Below, piece by piece: positions 1 through 12,000 of a DNA stretch of 64,000 bases (position 1 is its first letter; every line of letters starts with the position of its first letter). The translations under genes were made by a program, and so were the position numbers. The stretch is from NCBI RefSeq assembly GCF_900496995.4, contig NC_044029.1, positions 4,402,001 through 4,466,000 of the forward strand, in the 5' to 3' direction. The notes beneath the pieces were generated by a model. It ran no database searches. It saw only the letters and a program-made list of their open reading frames with translations, and was not told where the DNA came from. The DNA comes from Aquila chrysaetos chrysaetos (taxonomy: Eukaryota > Chordata > Aves > Accipitriformes > Accipitridae).

Positions 1-429
1 TGTGAGAAGCTCTGGGTGTTGAGGGTTTTGCAGCAGCAGCACTCAGCTGCGTCCGGGGTGCCTTACGCTACTGCCAACAGTCAAACCCTTACAAGCGAGC
101 CTGCCCCAGGATGAACAACATACTTAATACCTCTGGTTTCTTCCTTCCTTTCCCTTCCGAACCTTTAGGATGCGCTGTGTTTTGTGGGGCTTCGTTGTAG
201 CCACGGGGTCTAGACTTCTTTTAACAGAAAGTCGCTCGAGTTTATCTGGAAGGTAACTCCTTCCAGGAGCCGGAGCTTTAGCGAAAAGCCCGAACCACAG
301 CAGCGGTTGCCCGTCACCCCTCCGTCCAGACACACCTCGGGGAGACCATCCTTGCTCCTGCTGCCCCCTCAGAAGCGCCGGCCTTCAAAATCTTTTAAAA
401 AGAGACGATTTAAGCCCGCTCCCTCTGGC
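1..429. other. Upstream flank of TMCC3, no gene recognised
   Basis: This is moderately GC-rich sequence before the CpG island. It has CAG-rich and pyrimidine-rich stretches but no coding similarity I recognise. It may hold distal promoter elements. The reverse-strand open frames here are short and look like chance. Confidence 0.5.
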
Positions 430-584
430 TAAAACCTCGCCCCCTACCCTCTTCTCCCCTCAGGGCGCCCTCCCTTTTTCGAAGGGAGGGAAAACACCAC
501 AGCCCACGCCCGCCTCTCCCCGTCGCGGCGGGAGCCGGAGCTCTGAGGGGGTTAATGCGGGTGGTGCCGCCTGAGGAGAACCGG

Positions 585-665
585 AGCGGCTGCCGCCGAC
601 GTGCGGGAGGGCCGGGCACGCCCTCCGGGCGTGCCCGGCCCTCCCGCACGTCGGCGGCAGCCGCT
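585..665. repeat. Perfect 81-bp palindrome in the TMCC3 promoter/5' UTR
   Basis: The 39-bp arms at 585-623 and 627-665 are exact reverse complements around a 3-nt spacer (TCC, 624-626). The next base outward on each side no longer pairs. The arms are very GC-rich, so the single strand or RNA would form an extremely stable hairpin. It may be a true inverted duplication or an assembly or library snap-back artefact in GC-rich DNA. The sequence alone cannot separate these. Confidence 0.95.
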
Positions 666-760
666 GCGATCCCGCCGTTCCCCTCAGTACCGCGGCCGTT
701 GGGCGGGCGGGTTTTTGGCGGGCGCCTGTGAGGAGAAGGCGGCGGCGGCTGCGGGGCAGT

Positions 761-838
761 ATGCCGGGCAGCGACACGGCGCTGGCCGTGGACAGAACGT
801 ACTCGGACCCGGAGCGGCACCGGCGTCGTAAGATGAGG
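761..838 (+). CDS. TMCC3: TMCC3 coding exon 1 (residues 1-26)
   Basis: The ATG at 761 opens [20 protein letters not shown], which matches the start of vertebrate TMCC3. The exon ends with AGG at 836-838, followed by the donor GTAAGGGT (phase 0). An in-frame ATG-led extension from 728 reads through a GGC-repeat stretch (a run of Arg codons). It is less likely to be the start because the known TMCC3 N-terminus begins at 761. The reading frame also runs into the intron to a stop at 916, so an unspliced transcript would give a short peptide only. Confidence 0.93.
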
Positions 839-3800
839 GTAAGGGTAGGGAAAGGGTTGTCGGGGTCTCCCTTGGAAGGAAGGGGAGGGATGGTGGGGCT
901 GGGTGCCGAGGTCTGAGGGGCGGCCGCCAACCGGCAGCGTGTTCTCCCCGAAGAGGTGTCCGCGTTCGCCAGGTTGTCGATTTAAAGGGAAGTTTGTTTT
1001 TTTTTTAATCTGTGCATCTTTCATATTCCTGCTCTAAATACTCTTTGGAATACGAAGACGAAATGAAACTGGTTGTTGAACATAACAGAAACAGATGTTC
1101 AAGATACATCCACAATAGAAACTAGCTGGAGGCGAGAGTAATAGAGAACTTACTCACCAAAGTCAACAGCGCTGACGATCTAATGAAGTGGCTTTGCGTC
1201 GAGATCACGCTGGTGAAACAGTTGGTTTTGGTCTTGTTTCTCAAGGTCTGTTTAATAAACTGTGGATCAGGTGATTATGTCTAGCAGCAGAGAATGATTA
1301 CGGTTCCCTTCCTGAAGTTCCTTGCAAGAGGGCTGTGGCAGGGATGGAGATCAGCAGAAAAGGTGTATCTGTGTGTGCTAGGGATAAAGTAAGGATATAC
1401 TGTATATCCATGACGTACGGCTTTATGGGATAGTTTTTCTTATGGTCTGCTGGCAAGTTCATCTTTCTTTATCTTACTAGTTTGATGGTTTGTTCATACA
1501 ATATATGATAAACGTGTATAGGTAATGCTCATGATCCTTTCATATATTTAGTAGCCTTTGTGGTGAATGTCCTGCTGATGAAGGCAGCTGGCTCTCTAGT
1601 TAATGCACGGATTTCAAATTCTTACCTAAATGCTCAGCTCAAACAGGTATAAAACAAATTGTTCTTCTTCCCATGCACTGCAGGAAGATGTGAAGAAAAA
1701 GGAGGTTGCTCTAGTTGACTTGGGATATCAGCAGAAATTCTGATTTCTTTTCTATGCTGAGATCCTGCATGTGTCAATAAATGAGCTTTACAGTTTGAAG
1801 TGTAGGGATTAGCTATTTGTGAAGGAAGACTGGTTTTGGGGGTTCTTTTGGGGGGGTGCTTCTTGGGGTTTTGGGGGTTTTGTGTTGGGGGTTTTTGTTT
1901 GTTTGTTTGGGTTTGTTCCCCCCCCCCCCCCCCCCCCCCCCGTACTGCACATTAGCGGTACTTCCCTTCAGCCCATTAGTTGCAGTGCTGGAAAGGAGAT
2001 GGTGTGCTTCAGATAGTTGCTGCATAATGAAATGTTTTAAAAATAGGCAACCCTATACACTGTAGCTTTACTACTGGAGTCTACAGTGCTCTTCATACCG
2101 TAAGCTAGATGCACATGCTGGTCATAACCCAGTTAAAAATTTTACGTATTTCCTTTGTTTTTCATTGTGAAGGTTGAAGTGATTAGTTTTTCTTTGTTGT
2201 TCTTGCTGTAAGAATAATGTGCTACCTAGCTTACTGTGGCCATGGAAGAAAGTTTCATACCTTCAAGGATGATTTTTACTGTATTTAAGAGTTAACTCTG
2301 AAGTCTCTGCTCTGTAGTCGATCTGCTTAAAAGCATGAAGTGTCATGGCTAACATTCAGTGTTGTGTATTGTACTTGTGTATTGAAAAATAAAAGAAAAA
2401 TCTCACGCTTAAGACAATTTTATGAAAGCATTTGGCTTCTGTCTGATTTGTGGGGTTTTTTTTAATCAGGATTAGCCTCTCCTTCCCTTCTTGCTATGAT
2501 GAGAACTGGAAATATAACTCTATTATAAGTTTGTAGAGTTGTATGTAATTGCATTGCTCTAGGGCTTGGGCTTTACAAATTGTGTCAGATATCACAGAAC
2601 TTGTAATATAATTGCTAGAGGTGGTAGGAGCAGGTTGTATGTTCCAGATGATGGCAAGAGCTTGCATTAAATCCATTTGTGCTTATTGCAGACAAATAGG
2701 AATTTTTCTTGGGTAAATTGTCTGGATAACTTCAACATTCCTCTTACCGCTTTAACCAGCGGGATGGAAATGGTGAGGCACTGGAGCAACAACAACTGGT
2801 GGTATTACGTAGGAAAGAAGCAAGAAAGCAGGATGCTGTTTTTCTTTTCGAGACTGAATAAAAAACATCAGTGAAGCTGGAGTTAAAGCTGCCATTCCCA
2901 AACATTCATGGAGAAAAACAATGCAGCGCATGAACACAGCAATGCAGAGCTGATGGGAGGACACTTAGAGAACCTGAACAAACTAGGGAGACTTGCTTGT
3001 GTAAAGAAAGTTTAGAGCTGGTTTTGTCAGCAGGATTGGGACAGTGTATAGTAAGTAGCATGAGATCCATTTATTAAAGCCTGGGGAAAAGAGAGGTGTC
3101 CGAGTAGTTGCTGGATCTCATAGCCTGTATAATATAGGTTGCTGAGTCCGGTTTTTAAATGGGCAGGTTTTGAAGGCCTTCTCCAGCCCTATAAGTTACT
3201 GCCTGTGCCTTTCAATCCCATGTAAGGATTTTTCTCATGAGAAAGTGAAGCCTCCTCTATGGACAAGCAAGAAGACGGTTTCAAAATTGCAGCTGTATAT
3301 ACTGTAGGAAGGCATCATCAAATTCAGGTTGCGGAAGTGCTAGAACGACTTGCTGTGAATATAGCTTTCTGAGTTTGTAAATGTAGAATCTGAGGGGAAA
3401 AGGATTTTTTAAGTCCTGCTGCAGCTAAAAAGCTCCTTCCGTATAAGGCAACAGGTCTGTTCAATACCTTCTTCTTTGAGGCCATTTGAAGTATAAGATA
3501 TCCTGGGCTCTGCTAACAACTCTCCAGTGAACCATATGTCACCTTTTGTGCAAAGTTCCCAGTGCCTGAAAGAGTGAAAATACTTTAATGAAGAACAGCT
3601 GAGCCAATCTTAACATGGGGGAGTCACTGCTGCCTAAGGGGGCCAAGTATTTTGAGGGAGAGGCTGCTCTGGTGGCACAGGTGGAATCAATGTGGACAAT
3701 ACAGCTGTGCAAAATGTTTCAGTTCACCTCTGCTAATGCCAGTTGCTGCAGCTTTACTGCGCTTCATGTCTACTAGTAGTTGATTCCTGCAACACTTTGA

Positions 3801-6800
3801 AAACTAATCCAAATCTTTCAAAATCGGGGTCTAAACCATCAAGTAGGACAAGATTTGGGAACAAGGGTTGCATTTTTAGCTGTCATGCACCAAGCACTGT
3901 TCTTGGTGGAATGTAGCTTGCAGGACAGCTAAAGAGTGTCACGGTGCTTTCTTAAGGGACTGGGTTTTGCAGTCGGTACTGTGGGAAACCAGAGGTGCTC
4001 AGATTCTGGCTACACGGTGCTGCTTGGGGAGTACCATGCAGAGGTCTATGTAATCGCAATAGTAACATTCCTGATGCTCAAACTAGCTTGGCTATGCTAA
4101 CTTATGCCTCGTTGTGTTGACTTTTGCTTTTAGAGTATTGTGTCAGAACTACTTTTCAAGGCTCTATCAAAGCTGTCATCTCTGAATGCTCACCAGGTTC
4201 ACCAGGTTGTCCTATTTAGACCTCAGAAACCTGTGTACACAATTTTTTTGCTGCTAACTGGGGCATTGCTCTTCACTCTTGATCTTTTACCCCTTACAGA
4301 ACAAGAATCCTCCACATTTCATCAGGTTTATAAATTTATACGTATGGCTTTGTAGGAGAAAAATCCTCTTCTAGTACAACTAAAGCACATGAGTTCCTTC
4401 ACTGCTTTTAACAAGTACCAGATGCTTTAGAGAGAGATGCAGGAAGTCCTAATTACATAATTTCTTGCACATTGGAGCCTATTCAGATCTTTCTCTTTAT
4501 TAGTGGTAGACTTAAATTTGAAATGGTAAGAATTCTTCCTTTATTTAAAAGAAAAAAAAGGTTACCTGGAACAGATGTGGTTTATTTATTAACAAATAGA
4601 GAATCTTAATTTCAGTCTTCTTGTGCTTTCAACCTTAGTGAGACTAGCGATAAAATCAGTGTTTTGTGGATGAACTTATTCTTGCGTGATCTCACACACA
4701 CACACACACAAAGGCTTACATTAAAAAAGAATACAGAAAGCCATTTGCCTTCTACTGATGGAAAAAAAACATTCTGTGGAATGTCTCTTCTCATTTTCCA
4801 TGTCTCTGTTATGATCTCTCCCATTCATCTTGTCTATAAGTGAAGCAGTCTTTTTAATAATCTCTCCTCATATGGAAGTCTTTCTAAGCCTCTAATTGCT
4901 TTCATCTTCTGTCCTTGAATTCCCTTTATTTCTTAAAATCTTTAGTATGTTTGAAGGAAATAACATAAAGGGACCTAGAAGGATTAAAAATATACCCCCT
5001 CCCCAACTGACAAACAAAAAACCCCAAACAAACAAACCAAACCAAACAACAACAAAAACCTCTACCCAAAACAAAAAAACACCCCACCCACAGTTTTAGG
5101 AGAAAGGGAGATTTAATCTCCTGGTGTTCCTTTAAATGCAAAGATCACTGTAGAAGAAATGCTTGTTCTGGGCTTTTGTGACTTGTAACCAAACCTCCAG
5201 GTATTTTGTGCTCAAAGAATTTACGCAGACAGTTCCCTCATGTTTTGACATAAGATGAAGATAATTTGATGAGACGGAATATTGTTAATACCTCCAAACA
5301 TTGGTTTTAATCCATGGTGTATCTAGAAATGTGTGAAATCTGTCAAAGAGTAGGCTGCTTGATGCAGAGGTATTGGGAATAAGAGAGGGAAGCCATAATT
5401 GTAATGTGAACCCAAAAAGACAAATTAGCTGGTTAGAACTGAAGAAAAGCCTGGTTTGTTCATTTAAAACAGTAATCGTGTTTAGATGATTTTGTCATTG
5501 TAGAACTGTTTGGAAAACTGTGACTTAATTTTTTGCTAGTGCCAGAAAGGAATGTTAGCAAGTTGACAGAGTTGGAATCTTCTTTTTTGGTATACTTTGA
5601 ATTTTGGGATTAAATACATCTAAAAGCTAAAGGTCAATGTTAGGTGTAATTTGTTGTTGTCAAACAAAATAAAGGGGGAAATTGTTGCTGTACAGCTTTA
5701 GTATAGTATTGCTGTGCTCCCCTGATCCTGCGAGGTGAACCTCTTTGGTAGAGTTATAAGCCGTAAAGGTGGTATTTCCACCCAATCCATCTCTTCCACC
5801 CCAAGATGACAGTTTTAAACAGTAAATAGAAGTGGGGATGCATGTTCTTTTCAAGCTTTAAGCTGATTTTTAGGTTTGGAAGTTAGTTTTTGGTCTCTAC
5901 CTGGAAAATTCATGTCTCTGAAGATTGTACAGTGTCTCCTTTCCTTTGGCGTGCTTTTGGTTCATCCTTGTTGCAGTGGATGGTATTGCTTGCAGGACTA
6001 GGGCATCTATTACGCCTTCTAAATGTTAGCTATATTAAAAAAAAAGTCACGGGGGGAGAATCACCAACCTTCTGGTTTGCTTTCTTTTTGAAGGACATGT
6101 AATTGTCCTTCTGTCAGGTTGCCAGTGGTGATGTAGCGGGGTGCCAACAGCTCTGGATCCCTAGCTTGCTTATTGTCGTCATCTCTGTAGGTAAGGCTTT
6201 AACGAGGCACCAACTGGCGCAATGTCTGCATAGAGGCTGAGCCTTTAACATTTTGGATGGATTTAGACGGCTAACATTGTCCAGGCTAAAAAAATTGCCA
6301 CTGCCCCTTGCCCAGTTTTAGTTGTTTTGGTACCATTAACAAGTGTGCAGCTTTCTTCTTCACCCCCACAGTGAGTGTGGTTTTTGGGAAAGACCTGCGT
6401 GGGAGATGAGTTTCTAGGTAGTGTTGAGGAATGGTGGAATGTAATTCTCACTTTTCATTTATGTATCCAGATAGCGAAAATTTGCTAAAGAGCATTTGCA
6501 CTATTGCTAATGAGGGTTGCAAATATCTTTACTACTGAAAGTTTTCTGCTCTTCCCTTAGTCTGAAAGAAGAGCGGAGGTTTAATATACAAAGCCAAAAA
6601 TAAACCTGCTGTTCTAAAACCTTGACATATGGGACCTGGTATGCAACTGGGATGGCTTGTAGCTGTGCAGCTAACCTTTTTCAGACACTCAGCAAGTGAG
6701 AACTCCTCTAAGGCAGTTTTTGATATCATTGTACATAATCTAAGCTTTAATTTAGGGACAAAGATGAGAGTGGAGGGATGTCTCTATGGGCATCTACAAA

Positions 6801-9050
6801 TTGTGAGCTGTGATGCTGTTATTGTAGAAAGCTGAAATGAGGCTTTTTGTTTTCAAAAAAATTCCAGAAAAGCTTAATAATATTGAGAGCTGGCCCACTT
6901 CATTATAGTTCTGTTTAGGTGTTGCAACTGGATAAAATTCCAGAGGGCAGAAGTTATGGAAACCACTGCTGCTAATATTTACTTGGTTATCTCTGTATTG
7001 GACACTGAGACTATGGTGTACTTTTGGACCTTTGATATAAAATATTTGGCACCAATTATAAATACTTCTTGGTTAACCTTTACTATAGTAGGCACCTTTG
7101 CCTTGGTTTACCTATCTGTGCATAGTTTAGTAACGGTTACCTTTTTTTGTAAATTTTTGTTTCAGTAGCTCTGGATGAAGAAGTTACTTGGGGATGCAAA
7201 GAATTAACACTGTGCTATTGAATTAAAATAAAAAATGTGATCCAAGTAGTGCTGAATCCATTGGAAACTTTTGATTGACATCAGTGGCCTATGGAACCAA
7301 TCTGAGGTGAATTAGAACAGCCTTATGGAAAATTCTCTACGTATTAAGTGTTCTTTACAGGATGGTAGATGCTACTTCCAGTTCGTATTATAATCTCATC
7401 TAACTTAAACCAGGATGGTGTAGGTGGGTTTTTATCTTTGTTTTTGTTTTGTAAATAAATGGTCTCGTAGTGGGTTTGGCTAAAAATGTATGGAAACCTG
7501 TTTAGTTTTGTGGTAAAGGTTGTGACAAAAAGAGCAGCCTCTGTGTGTGTGTATTTATACCTAAGGATTGCAACAATTAAACACTCTGATTATGTCATGT
7601 GATTTTTGTTGAAGTTAATAGGACAATGGCTTTCAAAAAAACTACTTGCATTTACAAGATCCTACACCACTGGCTTTTTAAGCATCAAATAAGATCTTTT
7701 TTTCTATTGACTTGCTAATCTGTGTTTAAAGCAAGGCTTTTGGGTAGAAGATGAAGCATTACGGTGGAAGTTGGTGTTTTAAAGATAGGGAAGACTGCAA
7801 TGCTCTGGAGTCAGTTTATATGCACAGGAGGTGTTGATTTATAAGGTGAGACAAAGGGTTGTGCAGAGCTGGTGGAAGCGCAAGTCCTCCATTCTTGAGA
7901 AAAACCTGATATTGCCTACCACCACCAAAAAAGCAAGTAACACAGCTTACAGGAAATGTGAGCAGTCAGTGCTTTGGGGTCTGTAGATTATTAGTTCTTA
8001 AATCTAAGTGAATTTCTAAGTGGGCTTTCAGTGCTACACTACAAGAATTACTGTGAGAGGAAGAGAAGCCTTGTTAGGGTAAGTTGATGTTCAAGTTTCT
8101 CTGGTTTTACAGTGTTCACTCCTTTTATTCCAGTACATGTAATACAGAAATTACAATTAAGCTAGTGCTCATTGTTCAAATGCAAAATGATATAAATATG
8201 CAGAAAATGTGCTGCTTTATACCAGCATGTCTGTACAGGCGAGTGACACCCAAAGATCAAACTGACAGACCAATTAGAACTGACTCTTAACGTTTTTTTC
8301 TAATTCAGGGCAGTACAGCTTAGTAGCATACTGTAGTGTAAGTGTGCTAAGGACTTCTGAAGATCACTGCTTCACCCTCACTTCCTAGGAGATAAATTTA
8401 TGTCAAACAGGAGGTGGCTGTTTGTTGGACTCCAGTGGCCATTGACTGTGTTTTGGATTACAGTAGACAAGAAGCTTTGGTTGAAGGCTGCAGACAACTG
8501 CAAGGAAAGCTGGAAGCTTTGGAACCTAGTAGGATCAAACCCAGTACTAGTCTCAAACAGACATTTAGTGTTAGAAAAAACTAAACGAACAGATCTTGTT
8601 GAGTGAGCGTTGCCTAGATCAGGTGTGAGGAACTCTTTTTACTTAAAGATGACTTTTGACTGTGCACTCATTCACAGCTTCGCGTCCAGTCTGCAGCATT
8701 GCAGGCTGCCACCTTCACCCTGCCAGCTTTCCCAAAGCTGCTCAGAGCTATCTTGTATCAAGTCTGTTAGCAGCACCCTAGCATGGGGCTCCTTCAACCC
8801 CACTGTGGTCATATTGTGCTTACAGATTCTGCACCCTTCCCAGTGCCAAACTTCCTCACTTGCTGTCCCAGGACTGCGGGGCAGGGGAATTGTGTGACTG
8901 GGAAGCTCTCAGCTGCTTTTGGGCATGGTCAGGGCAATAGCAAGGAATGGAGAGGATAGTAGGGAGACATGATGGAGAGAGGAATAGTGGTGGGACTTCA
9001 CATGCTCTGCCCAGGTTGGAGTCACTCCACTTTGTGTCTCTCTCTTTCAC

Positions 9051-9083
<33 letters not shown>

Positions 9084-12000
9084 GAAGTGTCTAAATGTTG
9101 TAGATACTGTGAGTGAGACACAGAATTCCATCTGCATAAATTTTGAATGTACTGGTCTGGAGTCTTTGAATCCACACTTTGATATTTGTGCTGTATGTGG
9201 ACACTGAACTGTGAGTGTCAATAGTGTCATACCAGTGTCAATTTATTATAATTATTTTATTATTATAAAGTAATAAATTCTCATTATCTTGCTAAGTTTA
9301 GAAGAAACTTGAGTTCAAATTTGAAATTTATAGTAACCAGGAAAGGACAGGAGAAATGCTTCTTGGTGTTGAGGGCGGGGCACACATAAAAAAAAAAAAA
9401 CAAACAAAGGAAGAAGAGGTAATAAAATATTGTTAGTGAGAGTATGACTAAATACAGTAAAAATGTTAAGAAAGAAATGTATGTTGCTCTTGTGATGAGT
9501 CAAGTTTTATTAAATGTCAACTTCTGGAACCTTTTCTTCTCATACCTGCCTCAATTCTACTCTTTACCAATAATGTTCTGATATATTGGGTTATGAAGAG
9601 GATGCATCCTGTGTCATGTGCCTTTGGATTCTCTTTGGTCTCGTCAAATAAACTTGACTGCACTTGAATTATGTATCTGGCTTGCTTTTTTTTTGTTTGT
9701 ATCTAAACCACTAAGAAGAATCTGCGATGTGTTGAAGTGTGACAAATGTGGACTTGGCTAGAAGCAGGCCAAAAATTTATTCCGAAGGCCAGGTGTGATT
9801 TTCTTGTTTCCCTTCTTGATTCCACACAGATGACTTGAAAATAAAATGCATCAATACTTGGTATCGCTCCAGTTACTAATGCATGTGCATAGTATGGGAG
9901 TGTCTGGCTCTTACTATGTTAGGAATCTTTCTTTTACTAGAGGTTTTGGCAGGAATAACACAATTCTGTGTCATGGTTGTCCCTGATATTTGTTGCCAGA
10001 TCAGAAAAGTATCTCTTCACCTCATCAGGTTTCTGATTTCTTTCTTCCCCCTTCCCTGCTATGTCCAGAAAAAGGGGGTTGTTCTACCCCCCCTTCCTCC
10101 CATATCTTAAGGAAGAAATCTGGCTACATCTTCTCACCTGTAACCAGTCCTTTTTTGGAGCAAATTGCACAATTTCACTCTAACAAAAGAAGGATGACAG
10201 CGTGCTCCTAAGATAAGAGTTAAAGGGATATTCTTAGGAGTCTCTTTTAAAGCCAGGTAGTAAATGGCAGCAGACTGATTCAGTAACTGCCAGGCTCCTG
10301 TTGTGCTAAAATGTGTCCAGAAGGTTGACAGTGAGTTTCCCATGCTCATAAGTTGTTGTCCTGCTCAGCTTTTTGTGAAGGTCTCTACAGCGGAACGCTT
10401 TCGTCACACATGATTTCATGCAATGGGTGACACGCAGGCCCTTCTGATATACAACTTCATCACAAGCAGGTGCCGCTGGTCCTGATGTGGGCCTGTGATC
10501 TGTACAAGAATTATGCTCCTTCTGTCCTGTGCAAATGGATTGGATTTGGTAGACTTTTGTACCAGAAGCACGGGAAGGCTGGGGGATGAGAGAGAGTGAA
10601 AGCATTTATTAACAAGACCTGAAGAAGAATTAAGAATAGAAGAGTGAAGACAATGAGAAGATCTTTGACAATCAGTGGAAGTTTCTCCTCTGCTTGCCAG
10701 TACGTGTATGAAGAAATTCTGAGACTGTCCTTGTTGGCCCTTGCATGTGTTCCCATAAACTGTATGGATGTGGTCATAAGTAATTTGTCTTGGGAAGCGC
10801 CAAGGAGCATTACTGTCTATAAGAGCTAGATGCTTACTGGTATAGGAGGTGTGCTGCTATCAGGTCATTCCACTGTGTCTTTCCAGTGTTAACTCCTATG
10901 GTATTCTCTCCCTAGTGAGAGATTTCTCACAGAGAGATCCTATTGAGCAAATCTTCTATTTCTGATATTTATGAAACTGGTTTCCTATGGATTTCTACCT
11001 GAGGGGTGTCATTGTGTCTTGCCATATAAATTTAATGTAGAAAAAAGACACACCTTTCCATTCTGTGTGTTTTTCTTTGCCTCCAAGGAACGCTTTTTTC
11101 TCTCTTTTTTACCAAGGAACTGGAAAGTCTTGGATTGCAGGTGGATTTGGGAGGATAAGACATGAACTGACAAAGCTCGATCTGAAAGTGATCAAGTGGA
11201 ATCTCTAGTGACATTCATAAAACTTGGTGTCAAGCTTTTGTTTGTGATTTGTTGATGCCAGAAGCTATGATATTCTTTTAGGTTTGGGAAGCTGGGCTTT
11301 GAGTGCAGTAGCTTACAAATTGCTCTTTCACAAAATGTTTTGACCTATGTTGCCACTTTTCATGCATACTTTAAGTGGAATTTCTCATTTACTAGTGAAT
11401 ATGTACATTACACTGTAGCATATATGTGAACTGCTCTTTAATTTTGAACAAGTACTCTTGCAATGAAGATACACCTACTTGTGGTGTTTTGAAACAAATA
11501 ACCAGCCCTTGTTTTGGTTATTCTTGTTTGGACTTGAGGAAGTCAACTAGAATAATCCTTGTGTGCTCTGTGCCATTACGTGGTGTGGCGGTTATGTCAG
11601 AGAAGGTTGAAGTTGTGACTTGCTTGAAGAGAATCTATGTTTTGAAATGAAGTCTAGAGCGGTGGTGACAATGTTAGCCTAAGGCTCTGGTGACATGAGT
11701 TCAGGCTACTGTGGCAGCTTTCACCTTGTGTAATGATGGGAGTCATTTAACCTCTCCCAGTGTGCACAGGGGAGGGGATAAATACAGTGAAGGATACATA
11801 TTTCAGAATCATTAGCCATCTGGGTGGATGCTTCAAAAAACACCAAAAACAAAACCCCAAAACTCTGGCTTTTTTCTGGAGATCCAAAAATATGCAGGGA
11901 ATGCACATTCCTGCTTTTCACATCAAGCAGACTTTAATACTACCTACTATAGGTGCTTCTTCCCCCAAAATTCTGTAAGTCTTGTGTAACTGTTTGAAAT

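Larger units (their letters stand above)
430..960 (+). promoter_or_regulatory. TMCC3: CpG island with TMCC3 promoter, 5' UTR and first coding exon
   Basis: The block is GC-rich and CpG-dense, in contrast to the AT-rich DNA that follows. It includes GC-box-like GGGCGGGCGGG (700-710), an E2F-like element TTTTTGGCGGGCGCC (712-726) and a GGC-repeat stretch just before the ATG. No TATA box is evident, which is typical of CpG-island promoters. The transcription start cannot be fixed by eye but should lie upstream of 761. An 81-bp perfect palindrome is embedded in it (585-665). Confidence 0.75.

Noticed and set aside
410..1024. 204-codon minus-strand open frame over the TMCC3 promoter
   Set aside because: It is antisense to a known first exon and crosses the palindrome. 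The low-complexity Pro/Arg/Gly translation is a GC-rich chance frame.
3100..3200. Possible old CR1 LINE fragment (GAAGGCCTTCTCCAGCCC)
   Set aside because: The short resemblance to CR1 3' ends is too weak without an alignment, and no octamer tail repeats are present.
8610..9079. Possible retrocopy near the T27 run
   Set aside because: No recognisable gene body, exon-exon fusion or target-site duplication is present on either side of the T run.
10306..10810. Two overlapping 99-codon minus-strand frames
   Set aside because: No known motif, no splice or promoter context, and ordinary intronic sequence.
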